Shown here one piece after another: positions 30,388 through 39,574 of a DNA stretch of 48,030 bases; position 1 is the first letter of the stretch, and every line of letters begins with the position of its first letter. The translations under genes and the position numbers were made by a program. The stretch comes from a virus, in the IMG/VR virus record IMGVR_UViG_3300022074_000079, positions 1 to 48,030 of that record; one strand, 5' to 3'. The notes below the pieces were generated by a model, which did no database searches, had not been told where the DNA came from, and saw nothing but the letters and a program-made list of their open reading frames with translations.

Positions 30388-32274
30388 ATGGCAATAACTA
30401 GATCACAAATAGCGAGACAATTACTTCAGCAAGGTGGAGTTAGTATAGATGAGAGACCTACAGCAAGCCTTATAGATCCTAGAATGAATCTGTCTTATAA
30501 TGAAAACCGTGCTAGAAATGAAATTCAAAGAGAGATGGGTGAGGCTCGTAGAGGTGGTAACTTTAGAGATTTTTTAATAGAAAATATAGGAGTAGGTGGA
30601 GCGACATCATATGGAGGTCTGTATGGTGATGAGTTAAATCCACAAGGTCCATTTGTAGGAACTAGGCGAGCTATGAAAGACAGTGTAATAGATCAAATAT
30701 ATAGACAAAGACAGGGTCAACTAGCACAACAAAGATATCTCCAATCTGAAGCTGGATTAAGAGCTGCACGAGAAAAACAAGAAGCATTAGATTTACAAAG
30801 AAATGCTCCTCTTGTTAAATTACCAAGTGGTCCTGAAGGTATTGCAGAACTAGATGCTGTTAGAAATAGAGTTTTAGCAGAACAAGAAGCACAACAAAGA
30901 GCAGATGGTTTAGAGGATCCAATTACTGGTAAAAGATATATGTCACAACAAGAAGCTATAGATGATTTAGGAATAGTGCTTTACAATCAAAGATTTGCAG
31001 AGGGTGGAGAAGTATCTAGAATACCTTTTAGATCAGGTGATTTAGCTGCAAGAGATGACTCTTACGGCACTTTATCTGGTGTAGAATCTTCTGCATCTAC
31101 AGGAGGAGATAACGCTCCCGATGCAGTTACTATTGGTCAACCCATGCAAAGAAAATCAACTTTAGCTAGAGATGTAATTACAAGCGCTGCTGATGTAGCT
31201 GCAAGATTAGCTTTTCCTCCATATAATCTTTTAAGAAGTGCTCAAGGTATTGGAAATGCTTTACAGAATCAGGGATTTATAGATAGGAATCCTTTTGCTT
31301 TTGACCCTAATGCTAAAGGTCCTAAAAATCGTAATGATGACGATGGTGATAATGATGATCAAATTGTAAGACCTATTATACCAATGGCGCCCATGGCTCC
31401 AAAACTACCAACAGACATAGAACCTGAAAAAAGTGATTATGAAGAATTTGTACAAAGATTTACATTACCTGAAAGATTTCAATTAGCAGACGGCGGACCA
31501 ATTAGACAAGCATATAGTTTAGGAAGTATAGTTAAAAGTATTACAAAACCAGTTAAGAAAGTTTTAAAAAGCGATGTAGGTAAAGCTGCGTTAGCAGCAG
31601 CTGCTATATATTACACTGGTGGTGGAGCAATAGGGCCATTTCAAAGAGCAGGTTTAGGTACAAAAGGTTTTGCTTTAGGTAATTTACCAGGAGCAAGTTT
31701 TTTTGGCCCAGGAAGTTTTAATCCATTAAAAACAGCAGTTATGGATTCAGGGTTTCAAGGATTCGGTCCAAGTAGATTTGCACAATTTTTAGGAACAGGT
31801 AAAGGTAAAGCAGCTGTAGGTATATTAGGAACATCTGCACTAGCAGGAGTACTAACACCTGAACAAGAACAAGAAGTAGAAAGTTTAACCGGTAGAATAT
31901 CTAATCAAACAGGTATTGATGTAGAAGCAATTAGAAAAGAAGTTCAAGCAGCTTATGCCTCTGGTGATTTATCAGGATTAAGATCTAAGTATCCATTCTT
32001 AATACCCGAAGAAGCAGCAAAAGCTGAGGGTGGTAGAATAGGTGCTGAAGAAGGTGGTCTTATGAATCTAGGTGGTAATGAAATGGATCTTAGAGGTGGT
32101 GGATTTGTACCATTAGGAGAATATGAGAAAAAAGACGATGTACCTGCAAGATTATCTAAAAATGAGTTTGTTTTCACAGCTGATGCCGTTAGGGCAGCAG
32201 GTGGAGGAAGTGTTGATAGAGGAGCAGATTTAATGTATAAAACAATGAAACAACTGGAGAATAAGGTAGCATAA
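30388..32274 (+). CDS. Internal virion protein with several diglycine motifs, 628 aa
   Basis: The protein has a helical Arg/Gln-rich front, then FAEGGEVSRIPFRSGD (about 205), an Asp/Asn-rich linker (NRNDDDGDNDDQ, about 311-325), QLADGGPIRQAYSLGS (about 366), a Gly/Ala hydrophobic middle, and a C-terminal module AEGGRIGAEEGGLMNLGG (about 545) plus DDVPARLSKNEFVFTADAVR and AAGGGSVDRGADLMY (about 583-620). That last module is widespread in phage virion proteins of unknown function. It starts the set of probable ejection proteins; the next gene shares one base with its stop. Confidence 0.85.
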   Translation: MAITRSQIARQLLQQGGVSIDERPTASLIDPRMNLSYNENRARNEIQREMGEARRGGNFRDFLIENIGVGGATSYGGLYGDELNPQGPFVGTRRAMKDSVIDQIYRQRQGQLAQQRYLQSEAGLRAAREKQEALDLQRNAPLVKLPSGPEGIAELDAVRNRVLAEQEAQQRADGLEDPITGKRYMSQQEAIDDLGIVLYNQRFAEGGEVSRIPFRSGDLAARDDSYGTLSGVESSASTGGDNAPDAVTIGQPMQRKSTLARDVITSAADVAARLAFPPYNLLRSAQGIGNALQNQGFIDRNPFAFDPNAKGPKNRNDDDGDNDDQIVRPIIPMAPMAPKLPTDIEPEKSDYEEFVQRFTLPERFQLADGGPIRQAYSLGSIVKSITKPVKKVLKSDVGKAALAAAAIYYTGGGAIGPFQRAGLGTKGFALGNLPGASFFGPGSFNPLKTAVMDSGFQGFGPSRFAQFLGTGKGKAAVGILGTSALAGVLTPEQEQEVESLTGRISNQTGIDVEAIRKEVQAAYASGDLSGLRSKYPFLIPEEAAKAEGGRIGAEEGGLMNLGGNEMDLRGGGFVPLGEYEKKDDVPARLSKNEFVFTADAVRAAGGGSVDRGADLMYKTMKQLENKVA

Positions 32275-33191
32275 TGGCAATAACAGAATCACGAGTATTA
32301 CCAGCACAATTTATAGAAGATCTTGGTAAAGATTATGGAACGCAGTTAGCAGCGTTAACGGCTCAACCTATTGATACATCTAGAATTGCACCTTCAGTTG
32401 CAGCACAAGACCCATTACAAACACAAGCAGCTACATTAGCTCAACAAGGTATAGGTTCTTATCAACCATTTGTAACAGGAGCACAGCAAGCAGCTACAGA
32501 TTTTGGCACTGGTATTGCGCAAGCACAAGCATTAACAGGCACCGGAGCAGGAACAGGTGCAGGATCTATTGCATCTTATATGTCTCCATATCAATCACAA
32601 GTTATAGATGCTTCGTTAGGAGAATTTGACAGACAACAACAGATACAAGAACAAAGAATAAAAGATCAACAAGCACAACTTGGTGCTCTTGGTGCAGGTA
32701 GAGCAGGCGTTCAGCTTTCCGAGTTCGGAACGGGAGCGGCAAGAGAGCGTGCATTACTACAAGCTGGATTATTACAACAAGGTTTTCAACAAGGTCAATC
32801 TGCTAGACAACAAGATTTATTAAATCAAAGAGCTTTAGCTGGTGATCAGTTAAGAGGTGGACAATTTCAAACAGGATTGGCTTCATTAGTTCCAGGTTTA
32901 CAATCTTCTGACATACGTACTTTAGGATCAGTGGGCGCTGTCCAACAAGCACAGAATCAAGCGGTACTAGATGCACAAAGAGAAGCGAATAGATTAGAAG
33001 CGTTTGAACCGTACGAAAGATTAGGAACATTTGGATCTGGTGTTACATCACTAATTAGTGGTTATCCTGGAAGACAACAGTTTTCTTCTGTTCCAAATCC
33101 AACGCCGTTACAATCATCGTTAGGTGTGCTTTCAACGTTATCTGGAATTTACGGTAACGTCATGGGACCAGTAAGGGTTAAAAATATATAA
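32274..33191 (+). CDS. Ala/Gln/Gly-rich internal virion (ejection) protein, 305 aa
   Basis: Residues about 20-230 are almost entirely Ala, Gln, Gly, Leu and Thr, with helical stretches such as FDRQQQIQEQRIKDQQAQLG and LLQQGFQQGQSARQQDLLNQ. This composition is typical of P22-type DNA ejection proteins, which leave the virion with the genome and line a channel through the envelope. No cysteine. The start overlaps the previous stop by one base and the end is joined to the next gene the same way. Confidence 0.75.
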   Translation: MAITESRVLPAQFIEDLGKDYGTQLAALTAQPIDTSRIAPSVAAQDPLQTQAATLAQQGIGSYQPFVTGAQQAATDFGTGIAQAQALTGTGAGTGAGSIASYMSPYQSQVIDASLGEFDRQQQIQEQRIKDQQAQLGALGAGRAGVQLSEFGTGAARERALLQAGLLQQGFQQGQSARQQDLLNQRALAGDQLRGGQFQTGLASLVPGLQSSDIRTLGSVGAVQQAQNQAVLDAQREANRLEAFEPYERLGTFGSGVTSLISGYPGRQQFSSVPNPTPLQSSLGVLSTLSGIYGNVMGPVRVKNI

Positions 33192-33934
33192 TGAAAAGTA
33201 GAATATTAAAAAGACCAATGTTTAGAATGGGTGGCGACGTTGAAAACGTTGGCATCATGGACGGTATGCGTCAGAGATATAAAAATTCTGACCCACAGGG
33301 TGTACAACCTAAAAGAGATCCTATGTTATTTAGACCAAGTATGAATGATTTTTTAATTAACTTTGGTTTAAATCTAGCGTCGCAAACACCAGGTGCAAAT
33401 ATATTTCAAACAGCTGCAACTGCAGCAAAAGAACCTTTTCAAATAATGCAAGCTAAAAAAGCTCAAGAGGAACAGCTTCAAAGCGAAAGAGAATTTCAAA
33501 TTAAATTAAAATCATTAGATAGAAGTGACGCTGAAGAAGTTGCAAAACTTATGAGTGAAACAGAAGGTAATGAATTTTTTGGTAACTATGAAGGTGCTTT
33601 AAATAAAGTTCTTGATGCTAGAATGAAAGATGCAAGTCCTTTCTTAAAAGAAAGAAACCCTATCAGAGCAGCTAAAGATCAATTAATAGATGACAATGTT
33701 CCTGCAACCATTGCAGAGTTTGCAGCGCCTTATCAAGCAAAGATAGTTCAAATTATAGAAGACAACCCTGATGTTCCTTTTGATATCTCACAACCTTATG
33801 CATATAAAGGTAGATCAAAATATGCAGATGGAGCTGTTTACATTGAACCTGTAAAAGGTAAAGTAAAAAGATACGACGCTAAAACTAAACAATTTATAGA
33901 TATAACAGATACGGTTAAACTACCTAGTCTGTAG
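33191..33934 (+). CDS. Probable internal virion protein, 247 aa
   Basis: The N-terminus has RMGGDVENVGIMDGMRQRY (about 12-30), again a diglycine motif, followed by helical segments rich in Lys/Glu (AKKAQEEQLQSEREFQIKLK). The second half is acidic and ends in a charged beta region (YIEPVKGKVKRYDAKTKQFI). It lies between the Gln-rich ejection protein and the giant internal protein, coupled to the former by a one-base overlap. Role unknown; an ejected component or its partner. Confidence 0.78.
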   Translation: MKSRILKRPMFRMGGDVENVGIMDGMRQRYKNSDPQGVQPKRDPMLFRPSMNDFLINFGLNLASQTPGANIFQTAATAAKEPFQIMQAKKAQEEQLQSEREFQIKLKSLDRSDAEEVAKLMSETEGNEFFGNYEGALNKVLDARMKDASPFLKERNPIRAAKDQLIDDNVPATIAEFAAPYQAKIVQIIEDNPDVPFDISQPYAYKGRSKYADGAVYIEPVKGKVKRYDAKTKQFIDITDTVKLPSL

Positions 33935-33943
33935 GAGTAAACC

Positions 33944-36900
33944 ATGGCTGTAAAGAAATACGACCCTTACGATCTTGCACAACCCGAAAAAGAAAACGAC
34001 ACAAATTTAGCTGTATCTATAGCTGCAGGTATTGGATCAGGATTAGTAAAAATACCTTTAGGTCTAACATCTGTTGCAGCAGAAGTTTATGATGCTGTGC
34101 AGGGAGAAAACTTACAAATAGAAGATAGTGCTGTTGCAAGACTAGAGCAATTTTTAGATGACTCTGTTGTAGGTGATGTTGTTCAAGGATTAGAAGACAA
34201 AGCAAGAGACACTGCTGCAGGTAGAATTACAGAAGCACTTGTTCAAGTTGGTATACCCGCTTCTGCTGGTGCAAGAATAGCTGCAGGCATAGCTTCTAAA
34301 GCTGTAAAAGCAATTCAAACTGGTAAAAGAGTTTCATTAAAAAATAAAAATATATCTAAGGCTGCTAAAAGAGCATCTCAAGTAGGAAGATTTGCAACTG
34401 TAGCTGCAGGTGGATCAGCAGGAGCTGCACTGGTATATGATATAGAAGATATAGGAACATTTGGAGACATCTCTGCTTTACCTACAGAATTAGATAGAGA
34501 TGAAAGAGCATCTAGTTCAGATGATGCTATTCGTAGATTAGAAAATAGAGCTAAATTTTTTTATGAAGGTATACTAATTTCACCTTTTGCATACGGTGCA
34601 GGTAAGGCTGCAAGTCTTATTGCAAAAAAAGGTAAAGAACTAGCTTACAGTAACTCTGTATTTGAAAGAATAGTTGACAAATATTTAGGTGCACCTTTTA
34701 GACCAAGAGGTAAAAAGACACAAGAATTGTTTGAGGCATCTATGAAAGTTCAAGGTAGAGAAGGATCTTCTGCAATTGTGGCTAAAGATTTATTAAGAGA
34801 TACCGACGAAGTATTAAAAACAGTTTATGATAAAACCGTGGATGTTGCTAGCAAAGTTAAGAACACTGATAAAATAGTTGAAGCAATGGATGATGTTTTA
34901 AAATCAGGAAAAGACTCGATAAAGAATAATAAATTTGAGTTTCAATACTTTAATAAGAAAAAATTAAATGACTTTAATAAATCATTAGATAATATTGGTG
35001 TTAAAAAACAACAAAGAGAATCTTTAATAGGAACGCTTACAGACGCAAGAAATAGTTTTAATGTTTTAAAATCATCAATACTACAAGGAAAAAATATAAG
35101 TGTAGGTGAGAACGAACTAAATAAATTTTTTAGTAATAGATTAAAATACACGTTAAGTAATGACTATAAAATATTTGAAAACAAAAAATTATTTAAAGTA
35201 AATAAATATATTCCTACCAAAGACGCTAAAGATAAAGTTGTTGATCTCTTCATGAACTATGCAAGAGCTAACAAAAGACCATACACTAATAAACAAGAAG
35301 CAGTTTTAGAGGTTGATCAAATGTTAGAAAATGTAAAAATGGATAAGGTTACAAGAGCACCAGTATTTAGATTTGAAAATAAAAGCGCTCTTTCTGATAA
35401 TGCAGTTCAAGAAATAAATATGGCAGAAGCTATAAGTCAAAACAAATTTGATCCAAAAGATTTAGTTAAGTCACAAAAAGATGTTAAAGCATTTAGAGAA
35501 TTATTTGGTGAGATAAAAGACGCCAGAAGAACTGTAGTAAACAATATGCAAGCTTTGGCTGGAGTGTCTGCACGAGATGAATTCTATAATACAATATTAA
35601 AGAACGGTAAATTAGTTTTTGATACACCAGGAGCTGCAAGAAATGCACTACCAAACAGAGAAATAATGAGAGGTAGAAATGGTTTACAAATTAAATCACC
35701 GTTAGGTGAACAAGTTTACACTAATCCACTAAACGGTAAATTCACATCACAAGAGTTTGCAGATGCCATACAGTTTGCTGAACAACTTCCTCTTGAGGGT
35801 TTAATGAAAAGTGCTTTGTATAGATATTTAATTGCTATACCCAAAGGTTTAGCGCAAGTTGCAAAGACAGTATTAAGTCCTTTTACACACATGCGTAACT
35901 TTACAAGTGCCGTAGCATTTAGTTTAGGCACAGGTAACATGTTTAAAAATCCTAAGTTTATTTTAGATAACTTTAAAAAATCTTTTAACACAATACAACC
36001 ACAGCTGTTGTACAGAAACTTACCAGAGGACCAAGCTTTCTACAGATTTTTGTTAGATGAAGGTGTTGTTAATTCAAGTTCTACATTTCAAGATGTTCAA
36101 GGATTATTAAAAGATATTGCAAAAGGTGGTGATGTTATTGAAAGAACGTTCGGTAAACTTGGTAAACGAATGAATAAAACTTTTAAAGGTGCACAAGATC
36201 TATATGTTGCAGAAGATGACTTCTATAAAATATATAATTATTTTGCTGAGTATGATAATTTAATTAATGCGTTTCCAACAGCAAATAAAACTAAATTAGC
36301 CAAAGACGCAGCAAGTATTGTTAGAAATACAGTTCCAAACTATTCTTATGTTTCTGATTTTATAAAAGGTTTAAGAAGATCTCCACTAGGTAATTTCGTA
36401 TCTTTCCCTGCAGAGATTATTAGAACATCACACAATATTGTGCAACAAGGTATCAAAGAATTAAAAAATCCTGCAACACGAAGTATTGGAGCAAGAAGAT
36501 TGATAGGTTATGGAACTGCTGTTTCCATTATACCACCGACAGTTGTTGAAGCATTTAGGGGTATGTATGGTGTATCCAGAGAACAATTAGCAGCTATCAG
36601 AAGATTTTTACCAGAGTGGTCTAGAGAGTCTACAATTATACCAAACAAAGACAAAGAGGGTAATTTATATTACACAGATTTTAGTCATGGTTTTGCATAC
36701 GATACTGTAATCAATCCTGTGCAATCAGTTATAGCAAACGTAGAAGCGTTTGATGAAGAACCTTTAATCAAAGGTTTGTTTGAAGGCACAACCAAAGGTA
36801 TATCTAGATTAGTTGAACCATTTATAAGTGAGTCTATTTATTTTGAAGCTTTACAGGACATCTTTTCAAGAGGTGGTGTCACTGATACAGGACAAAGACT

Positions 36901-37708
36901 TTACAATGATGAAGAACCTGCAGGTAATAAATACTACAAAGCTTTAAAACATGTAACAGAAGCTCTGTTACCGGGTTCTATTCCTCAGTTTACAAGAATA
37001 GCACAAGCTGCAATATTTGGTGAAGATCCTAAATCAGGTAGAGATTTAGATCTTACTGGTGAAATTGGAGGATTCTTTGGTTTTAGAAATATTAAATTAG
37101 ACATACCACAATCTCTTGGTTACAAAATTACAGACTATAATAAGAATCTTAGAGACTCTAGAGCATTTTTACCAAGACCAGCCGGTAATGTAAAACCAGA
37201 AGAGATCATAGATGGTTTTTTAAAAGGTAATAAAGCAAGATTAAGAGGTATGAAAGAAATGAAAAAAGATATTGAGGCTATGGAAGAACTTGGTTATGAC
37301 ACAAGAGAGATAGCTGAGATATTTGAAAGACGTAATTTAAAAAGTGAGTTTAGAGCTTTAACACAAAACAGATTTAAACCTTTTAATATTCCAGAAGGAT
37401 TAGAAGAAGCATACATAAGAAATGCTAATGAAAATGATTATGACAATCCTTTTGATAGTAATACAGCTATTCAAATAGGAGAGATATTAAGAGAATTAAG
37501 AAATTTAGATCTTGACGATGACTTTCCATCATTTGATCTTAATGAAGAAGGCCCAGACCCAATGGCCTCTTTACCTCAACAAGTAACATCAGCTCAACCA
37601 ATAGTACAACCAACTGCCCAAGTGCTGCCACAAAAAGGATTGACACCAACTGAAACAGCGTTATTGTCTCCTGAAGAACAAATTATAAGACAAAGGACTA
37701 GAACTTAA
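33944..37708 (+). CDS. Giant internal virion/ejection protein, 1254 aa
   Basis: By far the longest gene. It begins with a hydrophobic Gly/Ala helix (LAVSIAAGIGSGLVKIPLGL, about 24-43), has further Ala/Gly hydrophobic patches near 145-165 and 205-225, long Lys-rich helices over 250-560, and a conserved part NYSYVSDFIKGLRRSPLGNF (about 800-820). The C-terminus is helical and ends in a Pro/Gln linker. No peptidoglycan-cleaving motif stands out. Large size, helical content and place at the end of the structural genes suggest the main ejection protein, like P22 gp16 or T7 gp16 by role rather than sequence. Confidence 0.8.
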   Translation: MAVKKYDPYDLAQPEKENDTNLAVSIAAGIGSGLVKIPLGLTSVAAEVYDAVQGENLQIEDSAVARLEQFLDDSVVGDVVQGLEDKARDTAAGRITEALVQVGIPASAGARIAAGIASKAVKAIQTGKRVSLKNKNISKAAKRASQVGRFATVAAGGSAGAALVYDIEDIGTFGDISALPTELDRDERASSSDDAIRRLENRAKFFYEGILISPFAYGAGKAASLIAKKGKELAYSNSVFERIVDKYLGAPFRPRGKKTQELFEASMKVQGREGSSAIVAKDLLRDTDEVLKTVYDKTVDVASKVKNTDKIVEAMDDVLKSGKDSIKNNKFEFQYFNKKKLNDFNKSLDNIGVKKQQRESLIGTLTDARNSFNVLKSSILQGKNISVGENELNKFFSNRLKYTLSNDYKIFENKKLFKVNKYIPTKDAKDKVVDLFMNYARANKRPYTNKQEAVLEVDQMLENVKMDKVTRAPVFRFENKSALSDNAVQEINMAEAISQNKFDPKDLVKSQKDVKAFRELFGEIKDARRTVVNNMQALAGVSARDEFYNTILKNGKLVFDTPGAARNALPNREIMRGRNGLQIKSPLGEQVYTNPLNGKFTSQEFADAIQFAEQLPLEGLMKSALYRYLIAIPKGLAQVAKTVLSPFTHMRNFTSAVAFSLGTGNMFKNPKFILDNFKKSFNTIQPQLLYRNLPEDQAFYRFLLDEGVVNSSSTFQDVQGLLKDIAKGGDVIERTFGKLGKRMNKTFKGAQDLYVAEDDFYKIYNYFAEYDNLINAFPTANKTKLAKDAASIVRNTVPNYSYVSDFIKGLRRSPLGNFVSFPAEIIRTSHNIVQQGIKELKNPATRSIGARRLIGYGTAVSIIPPTVVEAFRGMYGVSREQLAAIRRFLPEWSRESTIIPNKDKEGNLYYTDFSHGFAYDTVINPVQSVIANVEAFDEEPLIKGLFEGTTKGISRLVEPFISESIYFEALQDIFSRGGVTDTGQRLYNDEEPAGNKYYKALKHVTEALLPGSIPQFTRIAQAAIFGEDPKSGRDLDLTGEIGGFFGFRNIKLDIPQSLGYKITDYNKNLRDSRAFLPRPAGNVKPEEIIDGFLKGNKARLRGMKEMKKDIEAMEELGYDTREIAEIFERRNLKSEFRALTQNRFKPFNIPEGLEEAYIRNANENDYDNPFDSNTAIQIGEILRELRNLDLDDDFPSFDLNEEGPDPMASLPQQVTSAQPIVQPTAQVLPQKGLTPTETALLSPEEQIIRQRTRT

Positions 37709-37902
37709 TGGCGATAGACCCAAAAACAACTAGAGAACATATTGTATCCCTTTACGGACATGTTAAGGGAGTTAAAAAAGATATTGCTCACATGCATAAT
37801 GGTATTCACAAATTGGGTGGTAAAGTAGATAAAATCTACTGGGTTCTTTTAGCTGCGGTGGGGACCGTGGCCATAATTCTATTAGAAAGATTTATAACTT
37901 AG
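37708..37902 (+). CDS. XhlA-like membrane protein, 64 aa
   Basis: An amphipathic helix (YGHVKGVKKDIAHMHNGIHK, about 15-34) precedes KVDKIYWVLLAAVGTVAIIL, a single C-terminal membrane helix, and a short tail. This is the layout of XhlA/haemolysin-type holin accessory proteins, which act with holins in lysis. It overlaps the upstream stop by one base and converges with the minus-strand operon: the two stop codons overlap by 4 bases at 37899-37902. Confidence 0.65.
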   Translation: MAIDPKTTREHIVSLYGHVKGVKKDIAHMHNGIHKLGGKVDKIYWVLLAAVGTVAIILLERFIT

Positions 37903-38102
37903 TCTTCGCGATCATCGTGCCAACGCTCGTTGATCTTACTAGCCATCCAGTAAGCTACCGGAATACATAGTATAAATGTTATTTCTGCGGCTCTAAGAAC
38001 ACTAACATCCCAAAGTTTATACACAATGTGATGAATTCCTATTGGTGCAAAGGCACCCACACACAGTAAGATTGCTATTCTTATATAATAAGGATATCTC
38101 AT
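37899..38102 (-). CDS. Two-span membrane protein, 67 aa
   Basis: The ATG (38102-38100) overlaps the helicase stop as ATGA; an in-frame TTG at 38108 is a worse start. Two hydrophobic helices, IAILLCVGAFAPIGIHHIVY (about 9-28) and EITFILCIPVAYWMASKI (about 41-58), are followed by a charged tail RWHDDRED. Two spans with a short loop suit a holin or antiholin, but a small inner-membrane protein of other function is possible. It is translated after the helicase in the only minus-strand operon. Confidence 0.65.
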   Translation of the reverse strand: MRYPYYIRIAILLCVGAFAPIGIHHIVYKLWDVSVLRAAEITFILCIPVAYWMASKINERWHDDRED

Positions 38103-39529
38103 ATCCAAGACTTTAACTCTTCTCCCATAACTTTGGAAGCTATATTTATCTTTTTACGTAAAGATTTTACAATCTTTGTGTCTACAGTTTCTTCTGCTAT
38201 AATATCTACGTATGTCACTGTTTTCTTTTGCCCTATTCTGTGTGCTCTGTCTTCTGATTGCATTCTTTTTTCAAGATCATATCCATTAGAATAATAAATA
38301 ACTGTGCTAGCCTGTGTTAACGTAATACCATAACCACCTGTAGCAGGAGTACCTATAAAGAATCTAACCTTATCATTTGTCTTAAAGTTCTTGATTGCAT
38401 AGTCCCGTTCTTCAGGTAACGTCTTTCCATAATAATGAACCGCGGAACCCGGACCATACTTTTCTTCCAATAGTTTAAATATATTTTTAACATCGTGTTG
38501 ATAGTGTGCCCAGATAATAGCTTTACCTTCTGTTTCTTCTAACACATCTAACAGTTCTGCTAGTCTATTGTTTTTCACTTCTTGAACGCTGCCATCATCA
38601 GCAGAAAAATGACCACAAGTTATTTGATGTAGTCTCATCAACTGTGTAAGAGCTGTCATAGTTGTAACTGTTTTACCATTTAATGTAGCTAAAGCTTCTT
38701 GTCTCATTTGTTTGTATAGTTTCTGCTGTTCTGGTGTAAGTTGTATTTCTCTTTTTATGTAAACTTTGTCTGGTAAATCTAAACAATCTTCTTTTAACAC
38801 TCTGTAAGAAAAAGGTTTTAATTTGTCAGATAGTTCTGGTAAATTTTTAAAACCGGCAACTAGTTGTATAGCTCTGCCAGATATGTGAGCTGTTTTCATT
38901 ACAGCGTATCTCATTCTAAAAGAATAATAAGACTCGTGATTTAAATGAAAAGGATCTAAAAAATAACATTGTGTAAAAAGATCTAATGGATTTTTAGTTA
39001 CAGGAGAACCTGTCATTATTCTTCTGTACTTACATAAGTCTGTTAAGTCTAATATGTTTTTAGTTCTTTTAGCTTTTGGATTTTTTATTGTAGTAGACTC
39101 ATCTATAGCCATCATAGCTTTATGAGACCTTAAAAATTTCTTAGCAAAATTTAAACCTTTTTCTGTGCTAAAAGCCTCTACATTCATAATTAATATGTGC
39201 AGTTCATGACCTGTTTTGAATAATTGATCTAGTTTATCTTGTTGTTTTTTATTTATGTTTGATTGCCACAAAACGGTCACATTCTCTATATGGTCTGGTA
39301 AATGCGCAGGCAACTCCTGGTTGTACCAAGTGCCTACTACACCTTTAGGTGCAACAATTAAGGCACCATCTACCATACCTTTGTCATAAAGCATAGCAAG
39401 ATTATCAATTAACACTTTTGTTTTACCAGTACCCATTTCCATAAAATATGCAAATGTATCTCTATTCCAAGATTTTTCTAACGCAGTTAACTGATGCGCA
39501 TACGGCTTCATTTTAAATTTATATTTCAT
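38099..39529 (-). CDS. SNF2/DEAD-like superfamily 2 helicase
   Basis: 476 aa, two RecA-like domains. Walker A MGTGKT (32-37); Walker B AIDESTTIKN (D143-E144); motif III MTGSPVTKNPLDLFTQCYFL; motif VI SEDRAHRIGQKKTV (about 425-438), characteristic of SNF2-type proteins. Phage members are thought to remodel DNA-protein complexes or assist replication and recombination; the exact role is unknown. It is transcribed away from the replication operon, with divergent starts 45 bases apart. Confidence 0.93.
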   Translation of the reverse strand: MKYKFKMKPYAHQLTALEKSWNRDTFAYFMEMGTGKTKVLIDNLAMLYDKGMVDGALIVAPKGVVGTWYNQELPAHLPDHIENVTVLWQSNINKKQQDKLDQLFKTGHELHILIMNVEAFSTEKGLNFAKKFLRSHKAMMAIDESTTIKNPKAKRTKNILDLTDLCKYRRIMTGSPVTKNPLDLFTQCYFLDPFHLNHESYYSFRMRYAVMKTAHISGRAIQLVAGFKNLPELSDKLKPFSYRVLKEDCLDLPDKVYIKREIQLTPEQQKLYKQMRQEALATLNGKTVTTMTALTQLMRLHQITCGHFSADDGSVQEVKNNRLAELLDVLEETEGKAIIWAHYQHDVKNIFKLLEEKYGPGSAVHYYGKTLPEERDYAIKNFKTNDKVRFFIGTPATGGYGITLTQASTVIYYSNGYDLEKRMQSEDRAHRIGQKKTVTYVDIIAEETVDTKIVKSLRKKINIASKVMGEELKSWI

Positions 39530-39574
39530 AACTTTCTATTGACATAGATATAGGATTATAATAAAAAGTCAAGT
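39530..39574. promoter_or_regulatory. Divergent promoter region between helicase and replication operons
   Basis: The 45 bases separate two divergent start codons. TTGACA (39539-39544) reads on the plus strand and TTGACT (39573-39568) on the minus strand, forming TTGAC/GTCAA arms around the palindrome ATTATAAT (39555-39562), which provides a TATAAT box on both strands. The spacings to those boxes are too short (12 and 7 bases) for standard promoters, so other -10 boxes or an operator function must be considered. AGAAAG serves the minus gene as ribosome site. Confidence 0.4.

Noticed and set aside
38103-38108. TTG start for the minus-strand membrane protein
   Set aside because: The ATG at 38102 overlaps the helicase stop as ATGA, which is the usual coupling pattern here.
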